In this document: positions 15,482 to 20,193 of the stretch, piece after piece
Layout of the letters: every line of letters begins with the position of its first letter
Position numbering within the stretch: position 1 is the first letter of the stretch
Origin: a virus
Length of the DNA stretch: 20,751 bases
Virus record (IMG/VR): IMGVR_UViG_3300042691_017797
Span: 1-20,751 of that record
Direction: 5' to 3' (one strand)
The notes under the pieces: model-generated
What the model saw: only the letters and a program-made list of their open reading frames with translations
What the model was told of the DNA's origin: nothing
Database searches by the model: none
Program-made: the position numbers and the translations under genes

Positions 15482-15655
15482 GTGAACTCAAGCTGGAAGC
15501 TCAAGGACCGCAGGTTCCGAAAGAAGAAGCAAGCCAAGGACCGCTCCAAGTGGATCAGAAAAGAGAAGGAGAAAAGGTGTCCGTGTGGCTGCGGTCAGCT
15601 ATTGCTTGAGAGGAAACAGAGAAACATCAAGTGGCCAGTACAGGGTGTTTACTGA
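15482..15655 (+). CDS. Small basic protein with Cys cluster (57 aa)
   Basis: The frame from GTG 15482 reads MNSSWKLKDRRFRKKKQAKD and later KRCPCGCGQLLLERKQ. A GTG three codons earlier is possible but overlaps the promoter-like element. The protein is extremely basic in its first half and has a CPCGCG cluster that could bind zinc, though with only three Cys it would need another ligand or a dimer. Nucleic-acid binding is plausible. A minus-strand promoter-like site at 15714 would produce antisense RNA to it, so its status is less certain than that of its neighbours. Confidence 0.5.
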   Translation: MNSSWKLKDRRFRKKKQAKDRSKWIRKEKEKRCPCGCGQLLLERKQRNIKWPVQGVY

Positions 15656-15713
15656 GGTACAAGCAAAACCCGTCCACCGACATCCGGTGACACTATGCCC
15701 CTGCGGCCGTGAC

Positions 15714-15721
15714 AAAGATAT
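15714..15721 (-). promoter_or_regulatory. Leftward TATCTTTG element facing the 15482 gene
   Basis: The minus strand carries an exact TATCTTTG within TTATATCTTTG. No gene follows directly on that strand except a doubtful 18-codon frame from 15684. It could drive antisense RNA or an even longer fibre-operon leader, or be a chance match. Confidence 0.35.
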
Positions 15722-15744
15722 AACTCTCTGAAACACAAGCACTT

Positions 15745-15972
15745 ATGGACCACAAAAAAAATCACGAGATCATCGACTCTTTGATCGAGCAAGGGAAGAG
15801 AGGGGAAGCTGCGACGATGATCATGAACGACCCCGCCGCCTGCCTGATGGTTGCGATTGGCGCCCTGTCAGACCACGGGGACAAGAGCATGGCATTGGTC
15901 ATGGCCGGTCGTGCGTGTGAGCTCTTGAGCGAAGAGCTGTTCCCCCAAAAGCCCGTTAAGTTCGATGACTGA
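15745..15972 (+). CDS. Small helical protein (75 aa), unknown function
   Basis: The protein begins MDHKKNHEIIDSLIEQGKRG and is predicted to be helical throughout, with two or three amphipathic helices resembling a single TPR-like hairpin (EAATMIMNDPAACLMVAIGA; MALVMAGRACELL). It overlaps the start of the methyltransferase-like gene by eight bases, so the two are coupled. A CACCG-ACATC-CGGTG hairpin lies upstream near 15676-15690. No family is recognised. Confidence 0.7.
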   Translation: MDHKKNHEIIDSLIEQGKRGEAATMIMNDPAACLMVAIGALSDHGDKSMALVMAGRACELLSEELFPQKPVKFDD

Positions 15973-16504
15973 CCAGCTTGAGTACATCATGCGGTCTGTG
16001 TGGATGCCCGGGGACCACATCCGGCCATCGGACCAGTTCTTGGAGCACTACCGCCACAAGATGGAGGTCGCGAAAAGGTTCCAACCCCGCAACGTGGTCG
16101 AAATAGGGACCAGATGCGGGTACTCACTGGCAGCTTTCAGCGTGGGCCACAAGAGCAGCTACCTCTGCTTCGACGCTCAGGCTGACCACGACAGCGAGAG
16201 ATGCGAAGAGCACTGGCACACGGTGGTAAGCGACCTCATGCTCGACGCCAAGCTCATTGTGGTCAACAGCCAGTCCCTCATCCGCATCCCCAAGGCAGAT
16301 CTTGCCCACGTCGACGGGGACCATGGGTACAAGGGAGCGTACCATGATCTAGTTCTTGTCAAGGACTCTGACGTGATCCTCGCCGACGACTGCGACATCT
16401 ACGACGTAAAGAAAGCAGTCCACGACTTCTCAAAGTTGTACAACAAGAACGTAGAGCTAAAACACGATGGTCTACGTGAATACGCAATCCTGACAAACAA
16501 ATGA
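15965..16504 (+). CDS. Class I methyltransferase-like protein (Methyltransf_24 type)
   Basis: This 179-residue protein shows the Rossmann SAM-binding signature VVEIGTRCGYSLAAF (about residues 44-58, ExG-x3-G) and LCFDAQADHD after strand 2. HVDGDHGYKGAYHDL (about 115-129) and VILADDCDIYD follow, a pattern characteristic of Methyltransf_24 proteins. Members methylate sugars or small molecules and often sit in glycan loci. No membrane segment is present. It overlaps the upstream helical gene by eight bases and the downstream coiled-coil gene by ATGA. The substrate is unknown; a surface or fibre glycan would fit the GH130-like and TPR genes nearby, though those are in the opposite operon. Confidence 0.8.
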   Translation: MTDQLEYIMRSVWMPGDHIRPSDQFLEHYRHKMEVAKRFQPRNVVEIGTRCGYSLAAFSVGHKSSYLCFDAQADHDSERCEEHWHTVVSDLMLDAKLIVVNSQSLIRIPKADLAHVDGDHGYKGAYHDLVLVKDSDVILADDCDIYDVKKAVHDFSKLYNKNVELKHDGLREYAILTNK

Positions 16505-16731
16505 CCAACAACGAAGAACTTGCTTCTGAGGTGGAGTCCATCCGAAGCTACATGGACAACTACGTCCAGCCACTGGCAGGGAGCGTTGAAAAACTCGTGT
16601 CCAACATGGAGACCATGCAGCTACGCTTGAACGAGATGGAAGAAAAGCTCAAGTACGTCATGGGCCGCATCTCCGAGCAGGACAGGGACATGGCAGACGT
16701 GTTCCGCATCATGTCAACCCTCGCAAAATAA
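16501..16731 (+). CDS. Small coiled-coil protein (76 aa)
   Basis: The sequence (MTNNEELASEVESIRSYMDN onward) shows regular heptads of Leu, Met and Val through residues 10-65, for example EKLVSNMETMQLRLNEMEEK. It should form a parallel or antiparallel coiled coil. It overlaps the methyltransferase-like gene (ATGA) and the next gene (TAATG). Small acidic coiled-coil proteins beside a membrane peptide can belong to lysis or assembly units, but nothing here proves that. Confidence 0.7.
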   Translation: MTNNEELASEVESIRSYMDNYVQPLAGSVEKLVSNMETMQLRLNEMEEKLKYVMGRISEQDRDMADVFRIMSTLAK

Positions 16732-16823
16732 TGGACACCCTGCTCATCTTCTCGGCCATTCTCATAGCCATAGTGGTAGGACACATCTTGGACGAGTACT
16801 CCCACTACTCGCGAAAAGACTAA
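16731..16823 (+). CDS. Single-pass membrane peptide (30 aa)
   Basis: The frame starts in a TAATG overlap with the preceding stop and encodes MDTLLIFSAILIAIVVGHIL then DEYSHYSRKD. Residues 4-20 form one strongly hydrophobic segment with a charged C-terminal tail, so N-out/C-in or the reverse is possible. It could be a very small holin-like or accessory lysis peptide, but that is a guess from size and topology. Its end overlaps the convergent HTH-like gene stop by three bases. Confidence 0.55.
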   Translation: MDTLLIFSAILIAIVVGHILDEYSHYSRKD

Positions 16824-17029
16824 CCCCCTGTGGCCAAACGCCTCTCCCTCTTCTTACGATGAGGGTAGAACCCTATGTCATAACGCATAAGGTTCAGATA
16901 AGCCTTCTGTAGTGGACTAAGAAAGCTCTCCTCAAGAGCCTTCACAGCCCATACCTCACACCCAAGTTCCTTGGCCACCTCCTCCAAGGTGAACAGAGCC
17001 TCCCTCCTTCGTGTCAACCTGTTATCCAT
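16820..17029 (-). CDS. Small HTH-like DNA-binding protein
   Basis: The 69-residue protein from ATG 17029 has a basic N-terminus (MDNRLTRRREALFTLEEVAK) and a predicted helix-turn-helix: LEEVAKELGCEVWAVKALEE (about residues 15-34), where AKELGC is the turn. It then shows a helix and a basic tail (PHRKKRERR). It resembles small phage regulators or sigma-region-4-like domains, with no more specific match. An in-frame GTG at 17074 is rejected because a TAACTTCG -7 element sits five bases before the ATG. The gene borders the repeat-rich control region and is the best candidate to bind its repeats (inference). Confidence 0.6.
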   Translation of the reverse strand: MDNRLTRRREALFTLEEVAKELGCEVWAVKALEESFLSPLQKAYLNLMRYDIGFYPHRKKRERRLATGG

Positions 17030-17034
17030 GTGGG

Positions 17035-17042
17035 CGAAGTTA
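17035..17042 (-). promoter_or_regulatory. -7 element TAACTTCG for the HTH-like gene
   Basis: The minus strand reads TAACTTCG, CCCAC, ATG. The five-base gap is the same as at 9839. Confidence 0.5.
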
Positions 17043-17201
17043 TGCGGAGAATACACCCCTTTATCTCCGCGCACAGTAAAAATCTGCCCTCAGAGACACG
17101 ATATGGTACCAAAAGTACCCCCACCCCCACTCAATAGGAGAAATCGTCCCCAAGCCCCGAAAACCAGCCAAGAAAAGGGGTACCTAAATGTTTTGACATA
17201 T

Positions 17202-17261
17202 ACGGGGATAGCCAAACATTCATAGCACGGGGGATGGTTGAATATTCTAGACACGGGGGAT
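17202..17261 (+). repeat. Three iteron-like repeats ACGGGGGAT, spacing about 25 bases
   Basis: ACGGGGAT at 17202, ACGGGGGATGG at 17227 and ACGGGGGATGG at 17253 are spaced 25 and 26 bases apart. The regular spacing puts successive copies about two and a half helical turns apart. They could bind an initiator or repressor. Confidence 0.55.
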
Positions 17262-17473
17262 GGACCCCACTCAACCCACCCCTCCCCCTCTTCGCGGGAA
17301 GAATGGTACCTGTTCATTCTGTGGCCCCCGGGTAAAAGGGAACCTAAACCCATGTCAGCACACTATACATGCACCGGGCTGCACCATGTCCTCTATTTTC
17401 CGCCGGGGCAGGGTCGTCGTCCATCTGCTTTGGGGGAAGGATCATCGCCCACCATCTGGGCAGGGAGAAGGTG

Positions 17474-17519
17474 CGCCTGATCATCAGGCGAGGGGCGATG
17501 CATTTTGGCGAGGGGTGAT
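17474..17519. repeat. 17-base palindrome plus paired direct repeats
   Basis: CGCCTGATCATCAGGCG (17474-17490) is a perfect inverted repeat around a central C. It runs into GGCGAGGGGCGAT (17487-17499), repeated as GGCGAGGGGTGAT at 17507-17519, 20 bases on. This looks like a protein-binding cluster such as an operator. Confidence 0.5.
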
Positions 17520-17755
17520 TTGGTAGTCAAGGTGCGGGAGGAGAAAGGGTGGGAGGAGCCAGCCGGGGCGACCCTCTTGTGGTGGTAGAGTGCTACTATC
17601 CCCCCTCCTCCCCTCTCTATCTGATCACGCCTCCTTGACCGTACACGCACGAGCACCTACTGTAGGGGGCGAATTTTTTTCTCCCTGAGCGTCAGTTGAT
17701 TAGCTTGTTTTTGCAAATTTTTTTTGCACCTGTGATTTGAGACATGGCAAAAGTG

Positions 17756-17824
17756 GCTGAAACCCGCGTGGCTGTAGGGCTGTAGAGCGACGACCGAAAT
17801 TGCCTGATTCGCTGAAACCCGCGT
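17756..17824 (+). repeat. 14-base direct repeat upstream of the early promoter
   Basis: GCTGAAACCCGCGT occurs exactly at 17756-17769 and 17811-17824, 55 bases apart, the second copy ending 19 bases before the promoter's -33 box. Possible operators or activator sites. Confidence 0.55.
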
Positions 17825-17843
17825 CATTGCTGGGGATTCTCGA

Positions 17844-17876
17844 TTTGCACATCGAAAGTTGATGCCCCCATCTTTG
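17844..17876 (+). promoter_or_regulatory. Early promoter TTTG-N21-CATCTTTG
   Basis: TTTG (17844-17847) and CATCTTTG (17869-17876) are separated by 21 bases, matching Bacteroidota -33/-7 spacing with one mismatch in the -7 box. It would transcribe the boxA leader, the tRNA-like elements and the small-gene operon. Confidence 0.6.
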
Positions 17877-17941
17877 CACAGTCGGACAACGGAACACCCC
17901 CTCGAATAGCAGGCCGGTCCTTAAGAGTCCTCTCCGATCGC

Positions 17942-17982
17942 GTTCTTTGACATCTTGGCCAACGTAGGGATAGCAGCCTACG
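17942..17982 (+). promoter_or_regulatory. boxA-like element plus hairpin (nut-like) in the early leader
   Basis: GTTCTTTGACATC (17942-17954) closely resembles the boxA of Bacteroidota and Bacillus ribosomal RNA leaders. After a short spacer CGTAGG and CCTACG make a 6-bp stem with loop GATAGCAG (17963-17982). The layout recalls lambda nut sites and copies that of the leftward leader at 15372-15406. Confidence 0.6.
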
Positions 17983-18029
17983 GTCGATGCCGCTCCATCA
18001 AACCAAGGTGAGAGGCCATCGGCAGGATC

Positions 18030-18098
18030 AGCGTGGAGGCACCAACCGGAACATCGGTGGTGGTGCGGTGAAGGGTTCGAATCCCTTCCCACGCTCCA
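18030..18098 (+). ncRNA. tRNA-like element 1, D-armless, followed by CCA
   Basis: A 7-bp acceptor-like stem pairs AGCGTGG (18030-18036) with CCACGCT (18089-18095), and CCA follows at 18096-18098. The T-arm has a stem GAAGGG/CCCTTC and a 7-base loop TTCGAAT (18076-18082). Between them a single hairpin pairs GCACCA with TGGTGC and ACCG with CGGT. There is no D-arm or standard 7-base anticodon loop, so it is not a decoding tRNA. It lies in the leader just before the first early gene. Confidence 0.65.
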
Positions 18099-18119
18099 AA
18101 CATCTAAACACCCAACAGC

Positions 18120-18365
18120 ATGGATACCAAGAACAAGAACCACGAAGTGGCAGCAATGCTCATCGCCTCGATGCTGAACGAGCGCAAGGATGGCTCGGCC
18201 AAGATGTCAAACAACGAGTACTACAGCACCATCGAACTGAGCAGCCCATCCATCTACGGATGGACGGTGCTCGAGGTCATGGCCAAGGCTGCAACATGGC
18301 AGGTACAGGTGGTCATAGACGTCAACGTCATGAACGGGCTTCAGATCAGGGTGCATAACAACTGA
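18120..18365 (+). CDS. Small early protein (81 aa), unknown function
   Basis: The protein starts MDTKNKNHEVAAMLIASMLN after an A/C-rich leader lacking a Shine-Dalgarno, as is usual for this host group. It has an N-terminal helical half and a strand-rich second half (WTVLEVMAKAATWQVQVVID, then VMNGLQIRVHNN). It is the first gene after tRNA-like element 1 and is separated from the next gene by element 2. No family is recognised; small early proteins like this often modify host functions. Confidence 0.7.
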   Translation: MDTKNKNHEVAAMLIASMLNERKDGSAKMSNNEYYSTIELSSPSIYGWTVLEVMAKAATWQVQVVIDVNVMNGLQIRVHNN

Positions 18366-18385
18366 TCAGCCCTGCGCGAGATATA

Positions 18386-18428
18386 AAGGTGGATGGTCGA
18401 AGGGGCGGTTCAACTCCGCCCCCACCTT
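18386..18428 (+). ncRNA. tRNA-like element 2, acceptor stem plus T-arm only
   Basis: AAGGTGG (18386-18392) pairs with CCACCTT (18422-18428). The T-arm has stem GGGCGG/CCGCCC and loop TTCAACT (18409-18415). Only ten bases lie between acceptor and T-arm, containing ATGGTCG, which recurs in element 3. It begins 20 bases after the stop at 18365 and ends 26 bases before the next ATG. Confidence 0.6.
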
Positions 18429-18454
18429 CAACAACTTCAAAACAACCCAACAAC

Positions 18455-18688
18455 ATGGTACGCACCAACAACATCAAGATCGTGGAGAACAGCTACGGTT
18501 TCCGCTCGCTGATCATCGACGGACGCTACAGGATCAGCACCGACCTTGCCAAGGTCGCCGCGGGGAAAGACAAGTGGTTGTCGGAAGTCCTGCTGGAGTG
18601 CAGGACGTGCAAGGGAAAGCACCCGGCCTACAGCATGGAGCTGCACGGGCAGTACTGCACGGAGTGCTGGGAGGCAGAAGAGGTCTGA
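18455..18688 (+). CDS. Small early protein with CxxC-CxxC zinc-binding motif (77 aa)
   Basis: From ATG 18455 (MVRTNNIKIVENSYGFRSLI) an N-terminal strand-rich region leads to a C-terminal four-Cys motif CRTCKG...QYCTECW (about residues 48-71), a CxxC-x17-18-CxxC zinc ribbon type. A frame open further upstream runs through tRNA-like element 2, so the ATG after it is the start. Zinc ribbons bind nucleic acids or proteins; no more specific function can be read. Confidence 0.7.
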   Translation: MVRTNNIKIVENSYGFRSLIIDGRYRISTDLAKVAAGKDKWLSEVLLECRTCKGKHPAYSMELHGQYCTECWEAEEV

Positions 18689-18695
18689 TCAGTAC

Positions 18696-18741
18696 AGGGG
18701 GCGATGGTCGCCCAGCGCAGGTTCGACTCCTGCGGCCCCCT
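18696..18741 (+). ncRNA. tRNA-like element 3, acceptor stem plus T-arm only
   Basis: AGGGGGC (18696-18702) pairs with GCCCCCT (18735-18741). The T-arm has stem CGCAGG/CCTGCG and loop TTCGACT (18722-18728). The 13-base linker can also form GGGCGA-TGG-TCGCCC (18699-18713), which competes with the acceptor stem. It starts seven bases after the stop of the zinc-motif gene. Confidence 0.7.
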
Positions 18742-18766
18742 CTAAACCATTAACACCAACACCAAC

Positions 18767-19033
18767 ATGGACGCATCAACACTTCGCACCGCCGTTACGG
18801 CAACCGGGTCGCACTTCTTCGACGCCGCCACCATGCGGTTCTTCGGGGACAGGATGGGGAACTACTACGTGGCCAAGCACCCCGTGACCATCACCAAGCG
18901 CGATGGAAGCACGGCAACGTGCTGGGAACTTCGTCGCCGCAAGCCCGTAAAGTTCGGCCAGCAGGGGTCTTGCTACTTCAACATCGAAACATACGAGCGC
19001 GTGATGCCAGCACCTTGGAACGAAACCATCTAA
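18767..19033 (+). CDS. DUF7447-like early protein (88 aa)
   Basis: The text TGSHFFDAATMRFFGDRMGN (about residues 13-32) followed by NYYVAKHPV, WELRRRKPVKFGQQGSCYFN and a short tail matches the pattern of the small phage family DUF7447, in which GSHFF, MRFFGD and RKPVKHG are typical. The biochemical role of the family is not established. The ATG at 18767 follows an A/C-rich leader downstream of tRNA-like element 3. It heads a set of five closely spaced small genes. Confidence 0.8.
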   Translation: MDASTLRTAVTATGSHFFDAATMRFFGDRMGNYYVAKHPVTITKRDGSTATCWELRRRKPVKFGQQGSCYFNIETYERVMPAPWNETI

Positions 19034-19046
19034 CCTCAGCAATACC

Positions 19047-19226
19047 ATGCTTACCAACACCACCGCCCGATACTGGGCAGACCCAGCAGAGGCAGAGGCA
19101 GTAGCCGCCGATGCCAACGCAAACGACAACTGGACCTATGTGGCGGTCCACGACCCCAAGGGTACCGGGTACTCCTACATCAACGTGTACGACGAGGAGG
19201 GCCACTATGTGGGCAAAATGTTCTAA
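19047..19226 (+). CDS. Small acidic early protein (59 aa)
   Basis: ATG 19047 to TAA 19226 encodes a protein beginning MLTNTTARYWADPAEAEAVA and ending INVYDEEGHYVGKMF. It has an Ala/Glu-rich helix and a strand-rich, Tyr-rich second half (YVAVHDPKGTGYSYINVYDE) that looks like a small beta fold. The gene follows its neighbour by 13 bases. No family is recognised. Confidence 0.7.
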   Translation: MLTNTTARYWADPAEAEAVAADANANDNWTYVAVHDPKGTGYSYINVYDEEGHYVGKMF

Positions 19227-19238
19227 CATCAACTGACC

Positions 19239-19481
19239 ATGACCATCCAAAACATTGACGGGGCCAAGGCCCTGCTGCTCACCGCCTATTGGCAATTTCA
19301 GCGCGAAGACCTGCTGGTGCGCCTGACCAGCGAGGAAATTCAAGCGTGGGCGCAAGATCGCATCGCATCGCGCCCTGACCTGTTCGTGGGCACCGCCCGC
19401 GAAATAGACCTCACCGCCCAGCACCTTGTGCTTTGGCTAATCAACAAGCCTTCCATCTTTGACAAGCTACACAACGCCTAA
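19239..19481 (+). CDS. Small helical early protein (80 aa)
   Basis: The protein starts MTIQNIDGAKALLLTAYWQF and is mostly helical and amphipathic, with a balanced charge and no membrane segment or Cys. It begins 12 bases after the previous stop, with an A/C-rich leader (CATCAACTGACC). Function unknown. Confidence 0.7.
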   Translation: MTIQNIDGAKALLLTAYWQFQREDLLVRLTSEEIQAWAQDRIASRPDLFVGTAREIDLTAQHLVLWLINKPSIFDKLHNA

Positions 19482-19494
19482 CACCAACACGACC

Positions 19495-19620
19495 ATGAAC
19501 ACCGAACGCATCACGAACGCCATTGAACGGGTCATCATCCCCGCAGGCTTCGCCATCGCCTCAGCCTTTGTGGTGTGGGGCTTCCTGCTGATCATCATCA
19601 ACGCAACCAAAACCCTCTAA
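19495..19620 (+). CDS. Single-pass membrane protein (41 aa)
   Basis: ATG 19495 to TAA 19620 encodes MNTERITNAIERVIIPAGFA, then IASAFVVWGFLLIIINATKTL. An amphipathic N-terminal helix precedes a strongly hydrophobic segment (residues about 14-35). It could be a host-membrane effector. It is spaced like its neighbours in the early operon (13 bases after the previous stop). Confidence 0.65.
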   Translation: MNTERITNAIERVIIPAGFAIASAFVVWGFLLIIINATKTL

Positions 19621-19631
19621 AAAATACGAAC

Positions 19632-19841
19632 ATGGAAGAGAAAAGCTTTGGCCAGCGCCTGCTGGATAAGTACAACGCCGAGCCGCGCATCAGCGCCACA
19701 ATCGCCAAGGTTCACGCCTCATCAGCCACCATGGACAATGGCGATACCGTCAGCCAGCGGTTCTGCCGCTACTCTCTTTGGGAGGCCGGGCAGATTGTGA
19801 ACTATCCGAAGCGGTATGCAGCGGTGAAGGGCACGAACTAA
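19632..19841 (+). CDS. Small basic early protein (69 aa)
   Basis: The ATG at 19632 (MEEKSFGQRLLDKYNAEPRI) is chosen because it follows the previous stop by 11 bases. An upstream ATG in the same frame would overlap the membrane-protein gene. The protein is mixed alpha/beta, basic, with Tyr-rich C-terminal text (YSLWEAGQIVNYPKRYAAVK). Function unknown. The gene is followed after six bases by tRNA-like element 4. Confidence 0.65.
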   Translation: MEEKSFGQRLLDKYNAEPRISATIAKVHASSATMDNGDTVSQRFCRYSLWEAGQIVNYPKRYAAVKGTN

Positions 19842-19847
19842 AGCAAC

Positions 19848-19893
19848 AGGGGGCATTGGATGCCCAGCACAGGCTCGACTCCTGTGGCCCCCT
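19848..19893 (+). ncRNA. tRNA-like element 4, acceptor stem plus T-arm only
   Basis: AGGGGGC (19848-19854) pairs with GCCCCCT (19887-19893). The T-arm has stem CACAGG/CCTGTG and loop CTCGACT (19874-19880). GGGCAT-TGG-ATGCCC (19851-19865) can form an alternative hairpin. Against element 3 the paired changes CG to CA with CG to TG in the T-stem, and GA/TC to AT/AT in the hairpin, are compensatory. Confidence 0.7.
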
Positions 19894-19923
19894 CTAAACA
19901 CCTAAACACCCAACACTACCACC

Positions 19924-20115
19924 ATGCGACACCTCGAAGACATCTACAAGACCAACGACCTACACTACCACTTGTGGAGCGTGGACAACAACTGGGTGAT
20001 TCAAGCTTGGTCGCCCCTCGCCAAGATGTACCTGCCCTACCAGCGCAAGGAATACAGCGGACCTAACGCTGAGACCCTCGCCCGTGCAGCGTTCCAACGC
20101 ATCGTTGAAAGTTAA
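19924..20115 (+). CDS. Small aromatic-rich early protein (63 aa)
   Basis: The protein begins MRHLEDIYKTNDLHYHLWSV and is rich in Tyr, Trp and His, with strand-like text (WVIQAWSPLAKMYLPYQ) and a C-terminal helix (ETLARAAFQRIVES). The ATG lies 30 bases after tRNA-like element 4, behind an A/C-rich leader nearly identical to that after element 1. Its stop codon is inside the hairpin at 20111-20130. Function unknown. Confidence 0.65.
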   Translation: MRHLEDIYKTNDLHYHLWSVDNNWVIQAWSPLAKMYLPYQRKEYSGPNAETLARAAFQRIVES

Positions 20116-20130
20116 CACCGAAGTGTTAAC
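20111..20130 (+). promoter_or_regulatory. Perfect 8-bp inverted repeat GTTAACAC-CGAA-GTGTTAAC
   Basis: The stem is perfect with a CGAA tetraloop and includes the stop of the preceding gene. It ends nine bases before the -33 box of the next promoter. It is a possible operator or a U-poor terminator hairpin. Confidence 0.5.
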
Positions 20131-20139
20131 AACTTGCGC

Positions 20140-20169
20140 TTGGCACTTAAAAGCAACACCGTACTTTTG
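20140..20169 (+). promoter_or_regulatory. Promoter TTG-N19-TACTTTTG for the 20194 gene
   Basis: TTG (20140-20142) and TACTTTTG (20162-20169) with a 19-base spacer match the Bacteroidota consensus. It lies 24 bases before the ATG at 20194. Confidence 0.7.
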
Positions 20170-20193
20170 CACTCAACAAACAACAACTGAAAC

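Larger units (their letters stand above)
17075..17843. other. Repeat-rich non-coding control region, candidate origin or switch region
   Basis: About 770 bases lack a credible gene; short frames here have low-complexity Gly/Pro/Arg text. The stretch holds iteron-like repeats (17202-17261), the pair AAAAGGGGTACCTAAA at 17173 and AAAAGGGAACCTAAA at 17334, a palindrome at 17474 with GGCGAGGGGyGAT direct repeats, and a purine-rich tract near 17535-17555 facing a CTCCTCCC tract near 17600. A T-rich stretch at 17670-17726 (GAATTTTTTTC, AAATTTTTTTTG) could melt easily. It separates divergent operons, as phage origins or immunity regions often do. Confidence 0.5.

Noticed and set aside
17387-17656. 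Short frames in the 17.1-17.8 kb region on both strands
   Set aside because: They are low-complexity, overlap one another and contain the palindrome and repeats; no start, leader or domain supports a gene.
18028-18098. Ordinary tRNA gene
   Set aside because: The T-arm, acceptor stem and CCA are convincing, but only about 28 bases of hairpin lie where D and anticodon arms should be, with no 7-base anticodon loop.
17700-18143. 147-codon minus-strand frame across the early promoter and leader
   Set aside because: It covers the promoter, boxA, hairpin and tRNA-like element 1 and has no domain-like pattern.
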